Assembly (NCBI GenBank): GCA_000231825.2
Contig: JH720299.1
Location: forward strand, 1,476,675 to 1,540,674
Length of the DNA: 64,000 nucleotides
Source: Tetrahymena elliotti 4EA
Lineage: Eukaryota; Ciliophora; Oligohymenophorea; Hymenostomatida; Tetrahymenidae
Direction: 5' to 3'
Part shown: in pieces, positions 1 through 11,160 of the stretch
How the letters are laid out: each line of letters opens with the position of its first letter
How positions within the stretch are numbered: position 1 is the first letter of the stretch
Program-made: the position numbers and the translations under genes
The notes under the pieces: model-generated
The model's input: the letters and a program-made list of their open reading frames with translations, nothing else
The model's database searches: none
What the model was told of the DNA's origin: nothing

Positions 1-1
1 T

Positions 2-190
2 AAAAGAGTAAATTTTATGAGGTGTTTGACTGAATCTCCCTACTGTATGCAATTTCATAGAAATATGGAAGAAGAAACAATATCTAAAATTATTCCTGAA
101 TAAATTAATATTATGTGTTTTTGCAATAGTAAATCTTTTTATTTTACATATCTTGTATCTATGATACCTAATTAAGAATAATTTAAATGA
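2..190 (+). other. Possible 3'-terminal exon of a truncated gene
   Basis: In the ciliate code the window opens inside a reading frame that runs to TGA at 188-190. The first 35 or so codons have a coding-like composition, including several Cys, Pro and Glu residues. The last 25 codons look like AT-rich noise. I recognise no domain. It could be the end of a gene that starts outside the window, or chance. Confidence 0.22.
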
Positions 191-959
191 TTTGTAATAA
201 TACTATTATAAATACTACTTAGTTAATACAAATTATACAAAACTTATAATAAAGCTAATAAGTAATCCCACCTATCTAAGTTCATATAAAGACTTATTTA
301 AATAAGCTTTTCAGTAATCTTAAAATGGTAAGATTTTATTTATTATTTAAATAAAACAACTTTCAAAAGTTATAAAATACTTGAAGCTGAAAGATCTTTT
401 ATTGAGTATTTACTTTTAATTTTAATAAGTTGAATCTTTGAAAGAATCTTTTGATAGTGTTCCATCTGTAATGAAAAGAGTTTCTAATCTACTAAAAAAA
501 TTTACTTTTTTTCTTTCTTAAATACATAATTGCAATATTAAAGTAATTTCTTTCTTCAGAATATTAGCTAAATACCTAACTTTTTGAGTTGTTCAATTTT
601 AATTTAGTCAGAAAGGAAAAATTAATTATAATTAGTAGAATACCTAATTATTTAAGATTCTTTATTTATTTTATTCACAACTAACCCTCATTATAAGGGA
701 ATTTTTTTCATGATAAAAATATATTAAATTCATCATAATAACTAAATAAATAATTATTTATAACCCTTTACTGATTTAATTAATAAATTAATTCTCATCA
801 ACTAGAATGAATTCTTAATAATATGTTTCAAATAATCAATTATCCATGGCCTAATATGAATTAAGGTAATATTTTTAATTAATATTTTAACAATTGTTTA
901 GAGATAAAGATATATTTTTAATCTGATCAAAAGCTCATTTTTTAAATAAATTAATTACA
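191..959. other. AT-rich stretch, no gene seen
   Basis: I see no coding frame with gene-like composition. Short phrases such as 'agattctttatttatt' (around 654) recur near 980 and, more diverged, near 3020. The edge of the local repeat unit may therefore reach into this stretch. Confidence 0.5.
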
Positions 960-2142
960 TACTTAATACATCATATTTTAAGATTCTTTATTTATTTGAT
1001 TCATATTTTTTTTAGAAAAAAAATTAAACTTAAGATTGAGGTGTATCAAAAATTAAGCTATATGAGAATCTAATGTATATTTGTTTACTCTTATTTCTTA
1101 TTAGCTTAAGATACTGTAACATATTGTTAACTTTTTCTTTCTTATGTTCTGTTTGACAAATTAAGAGAAATTTATTTTTTTTAACCAAAAAAGGAATTTT
1201 ATTGAAAAAACAATGAAATTTAGTTAAAAAATAAATAAAATATAAAGAATATACAGTTATGAAGTCATGGAAAATCACTCACAATTTGTTATTTTTTATA
1301 TTTATTCATTCTTAAATGTATTAAAAAATTCATTTTAAATATTATTGATAAATATATTTATTGCTTCTTATTCAGACGATCAGAAGAATAATGCAATAAA
1401 ACCAATGGAACTCAGAATAAAGATACATTATCCTAACATGAAAGGAGTTCGTTGAAAAAGCTTTTAACAGTAATATTTTTAATTTCATTGGTATTATTCT
1501 TGGCACAAGATATTCTGTCAACCTAAGAGGTTTTCAAACTACAAGCCATTATGTAGTATTTTAGAGTATCCAAAGCAGCTTTACAATCTTAGTCACCAGC
1601 TTAGCAAATAGTGTCATTTTAAATCTTAACAGTAAGTTCTTCACATGTTGCAGCATTTACTGCACAAAAAGTAATAGAAATAAGAATTAAGATAGCTACA
1701 ATATTTTTCATTTTTTAATAGATTTATTAGTTATGACTTTTGTTTAGATTCTTTTTATAATAACTAACATATATTCCCTATATTTAAAATCAGTATCGAT
1801 ATAAAAATAACTAGTATCATCTCATAAGAAGAAAAAAATTGTTAAAATCATCCGATTAGGAAGAATAATTTGCCTCAGTAAACAATTTATAAAATTTCTT
1901 TTATAAAAACTCAGAACACAAAATATCAAATACCCTAATTCTAATGAATGTAGTCTACATAGCAAGAATGACTTGTTGAAATTTAAAGTATCTACTTTAG
2001 AAAATATGTTCTTAGGTCATGGGACTTATTACGATAACTATCAATGCTACTAGATGAAGGAAGAGCAATATGATTAATCTTAAAGCAGTAAACACTTTGA
2101 TAATTGCTTAAACTATTAAGTTAAAATATAAATTTAAATTTA
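960..2142. repeat. Tandem unit A around the truncated small cysteine-rich gene
   Basis: The unit consists of a 3' flank (about 960-1411), a gene on the minus strand (1412-1711) and a 5' flank (about 1712-2142). The 3' flank matches 3020-3470 over long stretches, for example the block beginning 'aacttaagattgaggtgtat' (around 1026). The 5' flank matches 2145-2460, 4030-4330 and 11870-12180. The genes were therefore duplicated together with several hundred bases on each side. Confidence 0.7.
1412..1711 (-). pseudogene. Truncated small secreted cysteine-rich protein (copy A), GPI signal lost
   Basis: The frame from ATG at 1711 encodes 99 residues in the ciliate code. It starts with a clear signal peptide (about 20 residues, with a hydrophobic ILIL core) and is closely related to the proteins at 3562-3897 and 11422-11754. 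The shared cysteine and QAGDQ-like motifs line up throughout. The siblings end in a hydrophobic tail typical of a GPI-attachment signal. Here a serine codon of that tail is TGA, so translation stops before it, and a one-base deletion lies a few codons further on. Several cysteines present in the siblings are also replaced (YYIMAC for a C-containing segment, NNTNE for NCxxI). The product would be secreted rather than membrane-anchored, or the copy is dying. Function is unknown. The truncation is seen directly; the GPI interpretation is inferred from the sibling tails. Confidence 0.7.
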
Positions 2143-2460
2143 CAGAGGAAAAAATTATTAAAATCATCTGATTAGGAAGAATAATTTATCTCAGTAAGCA
2201 ATTTATAAAAATTCTTTTATAAGAAAGACTCAGAACACAAAAAATATCAAATACCCTAATTCTAATGAATGTAGTCTAATTAGCAAGAATGATTTATTGA
2301 AATTTAAGGTATCTACTTAAGAAAATTTGTTCTTAGGTCATGGGATTTATTACAATAACTATCAATCCTACAAGATGAAAGAGGAGAAATATGAATAATC
2401 TTAAAGCAGTTAACACCCTTGATAATTGCTTAAGCTATTAAGTTAAAATATAAATCTAAA
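1832..2460. repeat. Direct duplication of the 5' flank (about 310 bp, two copies)
   Basis: The segment 1832-2142 is repeated almost directly after itself at 2145-2460 with about 90% identity by eye. Shared stretches include 'cctaattctaatgaatgtag' and 'aaagtatctactt'-like blocks. The second copy has no gene attached. The same block occurs upstream of the genes at 3897 and 11754. It may carry the promoter, but I see no specific motif beyond conservation. Confidence 0.75.
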
Positions 2461-2790
2461 TTAATTTAGTTAAAGATTATTTATTGTAAATTAACGAATG
2501 TATTTCAAATATATAAATCAATAGATGAAAGCTCAAAGCATTTACAATAAAATACTTCAAATATTGAGTAGGAAACTAAAAATTGGATAATTAATCAAAA
2601 ATAAATTTATAAAATGAACTTTATTAAATACTTAAAATAATTAATACAAATCTAAAAATAGTCAAAGAGATAATTAATCTAAAATAAATTTGTTAAATCT
2701 TTGAAAGAATTAATTTTAAATAGTTTTCTCAATTATTTTTGTTTTTAAACAAATGTAGAACAATATAGCAACATCACTTTCTAGTCCAAT

Positions 2791-2935
2791 AAAATATATA
2801 GAAAAAGGGGGGTTTGAGCGCAAATTAATAATACTAGTCTAAAATACAAGAATAAAACCATTATTGGTTTTATTCTTGTGTTTTAGACTTGTATGTTTAA
2901 ATTGGGTCAGTTCCCCCTTTTTTCTATATATATAG
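2791..2935. mobile_element. 145-bp foldback (MITE-like) element
   Basis: The two ends are inverted copies of each other: 'tatatagaaaaagggggg' on the left and its near-complement on the right (2911-2935), followed by further imperfect inverted pairing. The core 2836-2889 is a hairpin with 25-base arms, one mismatch and a four-base loop (ttat). Nearly the whole element can therefore fold on itself. The G-run and C-run are striking in this AT-rich DNA. No coding capacity is present. TA-rich borders would fit a TA-target insertion, but a target-site duplication cannot be distinguished from the terminal repeat. It lies between repeat units A and B. It could be a non-autonomous transposon, or a structured transcript. 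Confidence 0.65.
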
Positions 2936-3019
2936 TGTTTATTTGAATATTGATTTTTAATCTAATTAAAACTTATTTTTTAAATAAATTAATTACTTAC
3001 TTAATACATAACTATTTAA

Positions 3020-4400
3020 GATAGTTTACTTATTTGATTCATAATTAATTTTTAATTCAGGTAATAAATATTTAATTGATAAGAGAGAAATTTTTTTAGA
3101 AACAAAAATTCAACTTAAGATTGAGATATATCAATAAATATTAATCTATGTGAGAATCTTATAGATATTTACTCTTATTTCTTACTAATTTAAGATACAG
3201 TAAGATATTGTTAACTCTTTCTTTTTTTGATTTGCTTGAAAAACTTTAGGGAAATTTCTTTTTCTGAGTCAAAATTTTTTGAAAATTTGGAATGTTCCAT
3301 TCATTAAAAGTTAATTATTTGTTAGAATGAAGTAATTAAAGTAAATGAGTCTAGTTTTAAAGGGATAAACTTAAAAAATGGATTTTATTGAAAAACAATG
3401 AAATTTAGTGAAAAAATAAATAAAATATAAAAAATATACAAGTCATGAACAATAACACACAATTCGCCATTTTTTATAAATTTATTTATTCATAAATGAA
3501 TTAAATAATTCAGTTTAAATATCTTGAAAAAGATATTTTTAGTTTTTTATTTATCAGTTTTTCAGAATAATAATGCAATTAAAACAAATAGAGCTGAAAA
3601 TAAGAGTACACTATCAAAACTAATAGAACAATTAATGAGATCATTGTAATAACTTTTGACAGTACTATTAGTAATTTTACTGCAATTAGACTTAGCACAA
3701 GCTCTCTTTTCATCGTCAGAGGTATTACCTTCACAAATTTGTAAGCATTGTATTAAAGTACCCAAAGCAGCTTTACAATCTTGGTCATCATCTTTGCAAA
3801 CTTTAGTAATCTTACCAGCAACATCTTCACATTTTGCAGCATTTACAGCACAAAAAGTAATAGAAATAAGAATGAAGATAAATACAATATTTCTCATTTT
3901 TTAATTTTTTAATAGATGTATTAGTTTTCAATTTTTTTTAGATTATTTTAATAATGATTTTAACTACAAACTTATTTTATCTTTTATACAGTCCGAATAA
4001 ATTTGAATATGAATGTAATTTGTATCACCTCATCAGAAGAAAAAAATTATTAAAATCGCTGACCCGGAATAATAATATCAATCATTAAAAAAATTTGTTA
4101 TTCTTTTATCAGAAAGACCCATAACAAATAAAATACAAATATTCCAATAATTGTAACCTCCATAGCAAGAAAGAATTACTGAACTTTAAAGTATCTATTT
4201 AAGTAAAGTTTGTTCTAGGGTCATAAGATTGATTACAATCACTCTAAATCCTACTAATGAAGAGCAAAATGAGTTAAAAATTGCAAAGCAGTTAATGTCT
4301 TTGATAATAAATTTAAAATATAAATCTAAATTAATCTATTTCAGTAAAAGATTATATGTTGTAAATTAAATAATGTATTTCAAATACATAAATCAATAAA
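3020..4400. repeat. Tandem unit B around the intact small cysteine-rich gene
   Basis: The 3' flank (3020-3561), the gene (3562-3897) and the 5' flank (3898-4400) line up with unit A and with unit C near 11160-12370. The 5' flank contains the block 'catcagaagaaaaaaattat' followed by 'taaaatc', which is shared by all copies. Confidence 0.7.
3562..3897 (-). CDS. Small secreted cysteine-rich protein (copy B), probably GPI-anchored
   Basis: This is a 111-residue protein with three visible parts. Residues 1-20 form a signal peptide (IFILISITFC core). The middle of about 70 residues has eight cysteines, several acidic residues and potential N-glycosylation sites (NTS, NCS, NST). The tail of about 15 residues is hydrophobic (LLFSALFVLIALLF) after a small-residue stretch, as in GPI-attachment signals. 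This frame has no internal TAA or TAG, so it reads in either code. The paralogue at 11422-11754 shares both ends and most cysteines. The family is not one I can name; small cysteine-rich surface or secreted proteins are common in ciliates. It probably acts at the cell surface, which is inferred from the two targeting signals. The start is the only ATG before the signal peptide. Confidence 0.82.
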   Translation of the reverse strand: MRNIVFIFILISITFCAVNAAKCEDVAGKITKVCKDDDQDCKAALGTLIQCLQICEGNTSDDEKRACAKSNCSKITNSTVKSYYNDLINCSISFDSVLLFSALFVLIALLF

Positions 4401-7400
4401 TAGATTGTAAGTTCAAACAAAACATAAACTAATTTGAATAAAAAATAAAATATTATTTGAATTTTGAAAATTAAAATATAAAATATCTTACTTTACTAAA
4501 ATACTTCAAATATTGAGTAAGAAACTAAAAATTTTATTATGAATAAAAATAAATCTATACAATTAACTTTACCAAAATCATTTTTCGATTCACTTGAAAA
4601 TTCTTTTATATTAAATTGAATAAGATATTATTGCTTCTTATTGAAGTCATCAAAATATTATAACAAATTGCATTAACAAAGAAAAAATATTATTTTGAAC
4701 ATATTTTATTTCTGAAAACTTAGTGTTTTTATCCAATCTTAAAAGTAAATAACATTAACAGTAGATGGTAAAATATTATTTATTCATCTTGTAAAAAATC
4801 TTCATATACTTAATAATTATTAATAAAGTTAATCCAACATAACCATTTTATAATAAATAATATGAAATAGATATTTACCCAAAATGCTAAAATAAAAATG
4901 ATTTCTATTCTACTCTAAAAACAACTTTTAGTTTTTATATTTTCTATTTTTACTATTTGATTTTGTTTAAGAAACTTTAGTAATCAAAGATGATATTATA
5001 GAGAATTTTCTATTTTAATTATTAATTGAAAATTTTTAAAAATAAATTTTCTTGAATAAACAAAAAATGCAAGTTCTAAAGAGTATGTTTTATTTCAATG
5101 ATACGTATTAAGTAGAAAATGTAATATCATAAACTAAAATCTTATTTTGATGAAGATATTAAAAAATTTTTTTCAATAAAATAATACTTCTATTTTAAAA
5201 AGAATTTAAAAATAATAGAATATTTTAAACTGAAAGAAAAATTTTTGGATTTGTATTTTAAATTTAATAAAGATATTTATTTAATGAATAGCAGGTAACC
5301 TTACATCAAGCTCAATTTAAATTACACTTTTTTTTTGATATTACCAATAAAAAAGATCACTTTCTAATAATCTTTCTAATAATAAGGTCTATTAGAAATT
5401 CATACACATCATTCAAAAATTTTTAGTTATCTTTGTATTATTTTACATTAAAAAAAGATATTTGATTTAATTTATTTTTTTTTGCTTAAAATAAATTTAG
5501 ACTTTTTTATTTTGGAAATATTAACAAAAAATGCGCTTTACATGAAAAATTAAAGTTTTATTTATGTCTTAAAAAAGAGGTTTAATAGTAATAATAAAGT
5601 TTTTTGAACTGAAAAAAAATATTCCTCATTTTTTCTAAATTTATTTATTCATTTAAGTGTTTGTAAAATTCATTTTAATGTAATTGAAAAATATATTTAA
5701 ATGTCTTATTCAGGTATCAGAATAATAATTAAATCAAAACTATTCAAATAGATATTGATTAGGATTTGCCTCATCAGAAGAAAAAAATTGTTAAAATCTT
5801 CTGATCAGAAAAATAATGACAAAAGACCTTTAACACAGAAAATATAAATTAATCCAATTTTAATAAATTTAACCATAGAATGATTTATCGCAAGTTAAAG
5901 TATCTACTTAAAAAAAATTTTTCCTTTATTGATGAAAAAATATTTAATGCAAAACTAAAAAAAGTCCAAGAGATATTTAGTAAAAAATAAGTTTATGAAA
6001 GTTAAGATAAAAATAACATTAACAAAGAAAAAATATTATTTTTAAAAAACCTTGTGACTTAAGATTTAGTGTTTTTATCCTATTGAATCTTAACAATAAA
6101 TAACATTAAGAGTGTGTGATAAAAGCACTATTTATCTTAACAAAATAGATATTATTTAAAAATTTTAAAATAAAAGTAATTTTTATTAGGAAATCAAAGA
6201 AGATTTTAAATATTTTTTCTCTTTTAGTTACTTGAAAAAATAAATTATTTTGAAAACAATTCAATAAAAAAATGTAAATTCAAAGAAAGACACTTAAAAA
6301 ATTAAAATTTTACCTCTTTTTGTAAAAATAATAGAATATTTTAAAATGAGAAAAATAGTTTCATTTTAGGTTTTAAATTTAAAGATTTCAAAAAAAAATA
6401 ATGTTATTTAAAATTCATTTTTAACTCAGATATTTTTTATGTATATCTCCTATACATTAAAAATAGTTTTTTAAATTGAAAGAATAAAATTTTCTATAGT
6501 GAAGTACTATTAGAAATTCATAAATACCATTTAAAAATTTTTAACCTCTGCCTATTTATCATCAAAAAAATATTTTATTAAATTTCTTTTTATTTTTGCT
6601 TTAAATAAATTACTTTTTGTTTGTTACTTTGTCAATAATCTGTTTTCCATTAAAAAATTAAAATTTTAAATAAATTTAAAAAAAGAGGTTTTTTTCAATA
6701 ATAAAATATTTTTTAAATTTTAACTTTGCAAAGAAAACAATAACAATAACAATAAAATTTTTTTCATTAAAAAACTAAAAAAACCAAATGCTTTATTTTT
6801 TATAAGCATAGACAGTGTATTTATTTGAATCTGTGTTTTATTAACTTTAAGTTTATCTTGAATTATTTTATGAGAAAAATAAATTTTTTTGAAAACAAAA
6901 GTGAGTTTAAAATAGTAGTATTTAAATGAATAAATGAACTACTTTAATATTCTATCTAAAGTTAATTTAATTAAATTAAATTTATTAAAGAATAATAAAA
7001 TAAAAAATGAATAAAAGAAGACTAAGAAAAATAAATAAATTTTAAAAAGTATTACAGATTAATGAAAAATAATGTACTAATTTTATTATATTTATATTAA
7101 AAGTTAATTTAATCTAGTATTAAATGTACTCCAAGCAGTCACCTACCTCTGAGTCTAAAGTAAAACAAAATTAAAATTATTTAGCTTTACTTATTAAAAA
7201 AACATTTAAATGATTAATTTCAATTATTGAATCAAGAGTTGATGTTAAAAAAATTATTTTTTACCAAATTTAGATTGATAATAATTATTTTTTCTAAATT
7301 TTTTTGGTTTTGATTTTCTTTAAAAAGTTATTAGTTATTAAATGAAGAATAACTTGAAATTTTGATCTAAAAATTAATTGAACATGAAAATATATTTCAG

Positions 7401-7460
7401 ATTTCAAATTATCTTTAAAGTAAATATTTCAATATTTTATGTTTAGATTCTTATTGTTTT
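4400..7460. other. AT-rich stretch with decayed repeat material, no intact gene
   Basis: No gene-like frame was found. 5630-5935 is a deleted copy of the small cysteine-rich gene unit (listed separately). Elsewhere there are weak internal similarities, for example 'acattaacaaagaaaaaatattatttt' near 4670 and again near 6015. Segments around 4700 and 6060 share the phrase 'ttagtgtttttatcc', suggesting older duplications. Confidence 0.5.
5630..5935. repeat. Ghost copy of the small cysteine-rich gene unit, coding part deleted
   Basis: The 3' flank and the last few codons of the gene (around 5640-5730, matching 11330-11450 with the TTATTC...TCAGAATAATAAT end) run directly into the 5' flank (around 5760-5935, 'catcagaagaaaaaaattgt'). 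Roughly 300-400 bases of coding sequence, including the start, are missing. The join is inferred by comparison with units B and C. Confidence 0.6.
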
Positions 7461-7469
7461 TTAATATAT

Positions 7470-9010
7470 TTAATAAATATCAGATCATGCTATCTAGGGG
7501 CAATAAATTTAGGAAAATTAACTTCTAAAATTATAGGCAAATTTAATCTTAAATCTTTGGAATTGGATTTGTAGTAAAATATTTTTCATCTCTTATTTGA
7601 TAATTCTGAGTTTTTCCTTAAAATTATTTTACTCTATCATAAAGACATTTCAAAATTTGTTGTTATAAAGTAATAATTAGATTTAAGCAGGAGGTACTTC
7701 AAAATTAGGATCTACAATAGAAAACTGTTAACTTTTGGAACATTTGAGTCTTAATTTAAGGAAAGCTCAATTTTTATTTTTAAAAGTTCTGCTTATTTAT
7801 TCTTCTGTAACATATTTATTATATTATTTTTATTAAATATTTCATATTTTAGATACATAATTTAATATATATTTATTTGATAATTTATTTATATTAATTT
7901 AGAAGAAATAATATTAATGAAGAAGGCTTAGTAAATGCAGTTTCTTCTATTTCAAAATGTTAAAATTTAAAATCTCTGATCCTTGGGCTTAAGTAAAATT
8001 TAAATTTTATTAAGGCCTAAAACATTATTATTTATCAATTTGTCAAAAATTCTAATTCAAGAAGAATTTTAAAAATTTTACAATGACATCAAATTTTTCA
8101 TTTGTTTGATTGCTTTGAAATTGATTATGATTTTTAGTAATAATTTTGAGAATGATCATTGATTAATATTTTTTAAACATAGATCAAATAATTCAATAAT
8201 ATCTGAGATGTCAAAAATATCTAAATTAGCTGTTGACATCAGGTTAATATTATTTTTTTTAAAATCTTAAAGAGATTCACAATTTTTTATTAAAAAACGA
8301 ATTTAAAATTATAAAAATTTTAAATAAAAGCAAAAATAACATAAATACAAATGTATATGCTATACTTTCCTAGCTATTAAAGAATACTTCTATTTAAGTT
8401 TTGAAGCTTGATTTTTTGTAAATATAATCTAAATAAAATAATTATTAAGCAAATTTTAAAGCAAAAAAATGAAGTAACAACGTTATTGGAAATTTGGGTT
8501 TCTTGATTGAATAATAAATATCTCAGTCTAACAACATCAAATATTTAATGCTTAAATTATGGTAAATTTAACAAAATTTGACAATTTAGAATAAGTTATT
8601 TATAAACTTTGTTATTTTTTTTAGTGAATAATTTATTATTAAAAGTAATGTTAAAATGTTAAAGGAAGATCTTTTATGCTGAGGAAAATATTTAGAAAAA
8701 AATTAGAGCATTTAAAATTTGGATCTTTAATTTGAGTATTTTAAAATTTTATTTCAAAAATAAAAACTATGACTTTGTTTTATCAAAAGAGAACATAATA
8801 AATGGATAGAAGAAAGCATTTCAGAATTTGTTTGTTGTATAGGAAACACAAAAATCTCAGCCTTTAAATTAAATTTGCAGTAAAAAAATGTTTGCAATTT
8901 TTATTTTAATTTAATTTAACTTTTAACAACAGATTTAAGAATTTTGAGCCTTAAGATTGTAATTTAGGGTTCATTAAATCAAAATTATAAGATCTTGTTA
9001 GTTTGGACCT
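7470..9010 (+). pseudogene. Relics of a leucine-rich-repeat gene
   Basis: Short segments read in the ciliate code as leucine-rich repeats of the LxxLxLxLxxNxI type found in large ciliate protein families. Examples are 7545-7590 (NLKSLELDLQQN), 7690-7770 (a segment with KLGSTIENCQLLEHLSLNL), 7920-8030 (EEGLVNAVSSISKCQNLKSL, then ILGLKQN), about 8695-8730 (KLEHLKFGSL) and about 8850-8885 (AFKLNLQQ). They lie on one strand in a consistent order but in different frames, separated by noise with TGA stops. This indicates a long-decayed gene rather than an active one. An intact relative elsewhere in the genome is likely. Exact borders cannot be set. Confidence 0.5.
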
Positions 9011-10402
9011 AAGTTTATACTTGTAAAATTATTATTCTGAATAAATAAAAATACACTATTATCTAATTTGTTATATTTTAAGTTTTATTTTATTAAGTGT
9101 TTGTTTTACATTAATCTATCTCTAGTAAGTTTCATTTATATTTTTTATTTAAAAGTTTTTCTTCTAGAAATTTTCTTTTAGGGCAATCTATCGCTAGCCT
9201 CCCAAAGTTATCTATTCTTAGGATTTAATACTTTAATAATAAAACTTGGTAACCTAATAAAATATCTAAATTTATTACAATCAATTTAATTCGGAAATAA
9301 AAACTGAAGTATTTTAATTTGATAGTTCACTTATTTCAACTTATAAACAATTATTCTAATGATTGATAAAATAAACTTTGCTTAAAATATTATATTCATG
9401 TTGGAAATATTTAAATAAAATAACAAAGGATAGAAGGAAAAGACATTCTACTTCTAGTTTCTGGCTTAAGTTCATCTAAGACCCTCAAAACTTTAACAAT
9501 ACTTACTGATACTTACTACTAGTAAGTCCAAATTTTTAATATTTTGATTTATATTAAAAAGCTATTATATATTAATTATTATTTATTGTTAAAATAATTT
9601 AAATAATATTAAAATTAAAAAAAAAAATTAATCAAATTTGTAAATTTTTCTTTTTTAAAATAGAGTTAATTTTTTATGATTAATTATTTTAAAGAATATT
9701 TTATTTCTTAAACTGAACATAAAAAGTTAGTCTAAGTTGATATTATTTAAATTTAAAGGAAATATATACTTCTCAAGGCTGCAAAGAATTTTACCATGAA
9801 ATTAAGAAAGATATAACGCTTGGTTAATTTATAAATAATATTAAAAGAATATGATTAAGAGGTCTTAGAATTATGACAAAAAATAGTTAATAAATACCTA
9901 ATTTTGTTTTTGTAATTTTATTTATTTAACAATAATAAATTACTTTTCCAAAACTAGGCTTTAATTTAACATTTATCAAAAACAAAATTATCAAATGAAA
10001 AAATTTAAAATAATTTGTATCTTTTATCAGTTTGTTAAATATATACTATGTTTTTGATATCCCAAATTTATAAGCCATAGTTTTTTTTTTTTTTAATTAT
10101 TTTGTTTTTTTAGAGTTTGTAATGAACTCTAGCCTAGATTGCTAACATTACGAACAGCAAACATTTTCGCAATCGAAATATTTGTAGAATGTGAATTATC
10201 ACATTTTTAATTATTACTTTTTTCAAACATTTATTTGCAAAGAAATAAATTAAAATATTTTATTTAATTATTAAAAAAGATTAGAAATTTTATCCCCTAA
10301 AAATATATTTCAATATTTCTACATTAAATTTTCTAAAAAATCCTGTTTTATCCTATACTTTTCAACTCTGTTCTACATAATAAATTCATATTTTAAAGAT
10401 TG
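9011..10402. other. AT-rich stretch, no gene seen
   Basis: Nothing recognisable was found on either strand. A slightly GC-richer patch at 9180-9230 and another at 10110-10180 have no open frame that I can interpret and no tRNA-like fold that I could find. Confidence 0.5.
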
Positions 10403-10669
10403 ATGATATAGTCTGTGTTGTATAATACAACTCTTGAATTTTTTCCTCAGTTATCCAATGCTAATAAGAATAATTTATTAATCTTCATAAAAGAATTAAC
10501 TTACAGCTTAAAACATTTACTCTTTTTTTTCATCTCTCTTCTTTTCTCTCAAACTTGCTACTTCAGCAAGTGTCAGATACTTTTATTGAAGAAAGATCTG
10601 CTTACAGGCCATATCAAGCAGTTAATACGATTATCTGTTACCCATTATGATGTTTTGTTAGGGTTGTGA
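10403..10669 (+). other. Unassigned open frame of 88 codons
   Basis: In the ciliate code an ATG at 10403 opens a frame to TGA at 10667. Base composition is less AT-rich than the surroundings and the frame contains a hydrophobic stretch (LLFFFISLLF). It has no recognisable domain. It immediately precedes the fragment at 10719-10946, and both may be pieces of one decayed gene. Confidence 0.2.
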
Positions 10670-10718
10670 ATTCTTTCATTGTCTATTCAAATAAAGCATT
10701 ATTTTTGAATATTTTAGG

Positions 10719-10946
10719 ATGTTGTCTCATACAATTTTTAAAAGCAGAGATGTATCTAATAGAATTGAAACCAACCTAGATTATTTCAATATAGAGAGGA
10801 TAACCCAAACCATTATTTTGAAATACCTTTATCACCTTATACCATCAAATTTTGAGAGTATTGTTATTATTTTTTTTGGATTCTTACCTGTATGTGACAA
10901 GATAACTACAACATACCTTACTTCATTGCTTATAGGTATGTTTTGA
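10719..10946 (+). pseudogene. Possible fragment of a CDP-alcohol phosphotransferase N-terminus
   Basis: The 75-residue frame ends at TGA 10944-10946. Its middle, a KYLYHLIP segment followed by SNFESIVIIFFGFLP, resembles the region just before the first membrane helices in ethanolamine/choline phosphotransferases. There a Tyr-rich segment precedes a 'P.ap.iT..G' motif. The catalytic CDP-alcohol motif (D-x2-D-G-x2-A-R) is absent, and no continuation was found downstream. The call rests on a short resemblance noticed by eye and is weak. Confidence 0.25.
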
Positions 10947-10949
10947 GGT

Positions 10950-11160
10950 TATTATTCTTCAACTTCCATACTGAGTTTGTAATCTACTTTTTTTTATTTT
11001 ATTTCTTAAATTTTTATTTTAAAGCTTAAAAAACAATAAATGAGTTAATTTTATTTGGATAGAAGAAGAAAAAGGCTGTACAAATTATAGGCAGCATAAA
11101 TAATCTTAAGAAAATAATAGCAACTCAAAATTGGGACCCTGTATAATAAAAATGCGATTT
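10950..11160. other. Spacer before repeat unit C
   Basis: AT-rich DNA with no gene seen. Similarity to the other cysteine-rich gene units starts near 11160. Confidence 0.4.

Noticed and set aside
1030..1278. 82-residue minus-strand frame
   Set aside because: Lies in the 3' flank of repeat unit A. The homologous flank of unit B does not keep the frame open, so it is not a gene.
3656..3904. 82-residue plus-strand frame
   Set aside because: Antisense to the intact small cysteine-rich gene, which has a signal peptide, conserved cysteines and two paralogues.
10110..10180. GC-richer patch examined as a tRNA or small RNA gene
   Set aside because: No cloverleaf, T-loop consensus or internal Pol III promoter boxes could be found.
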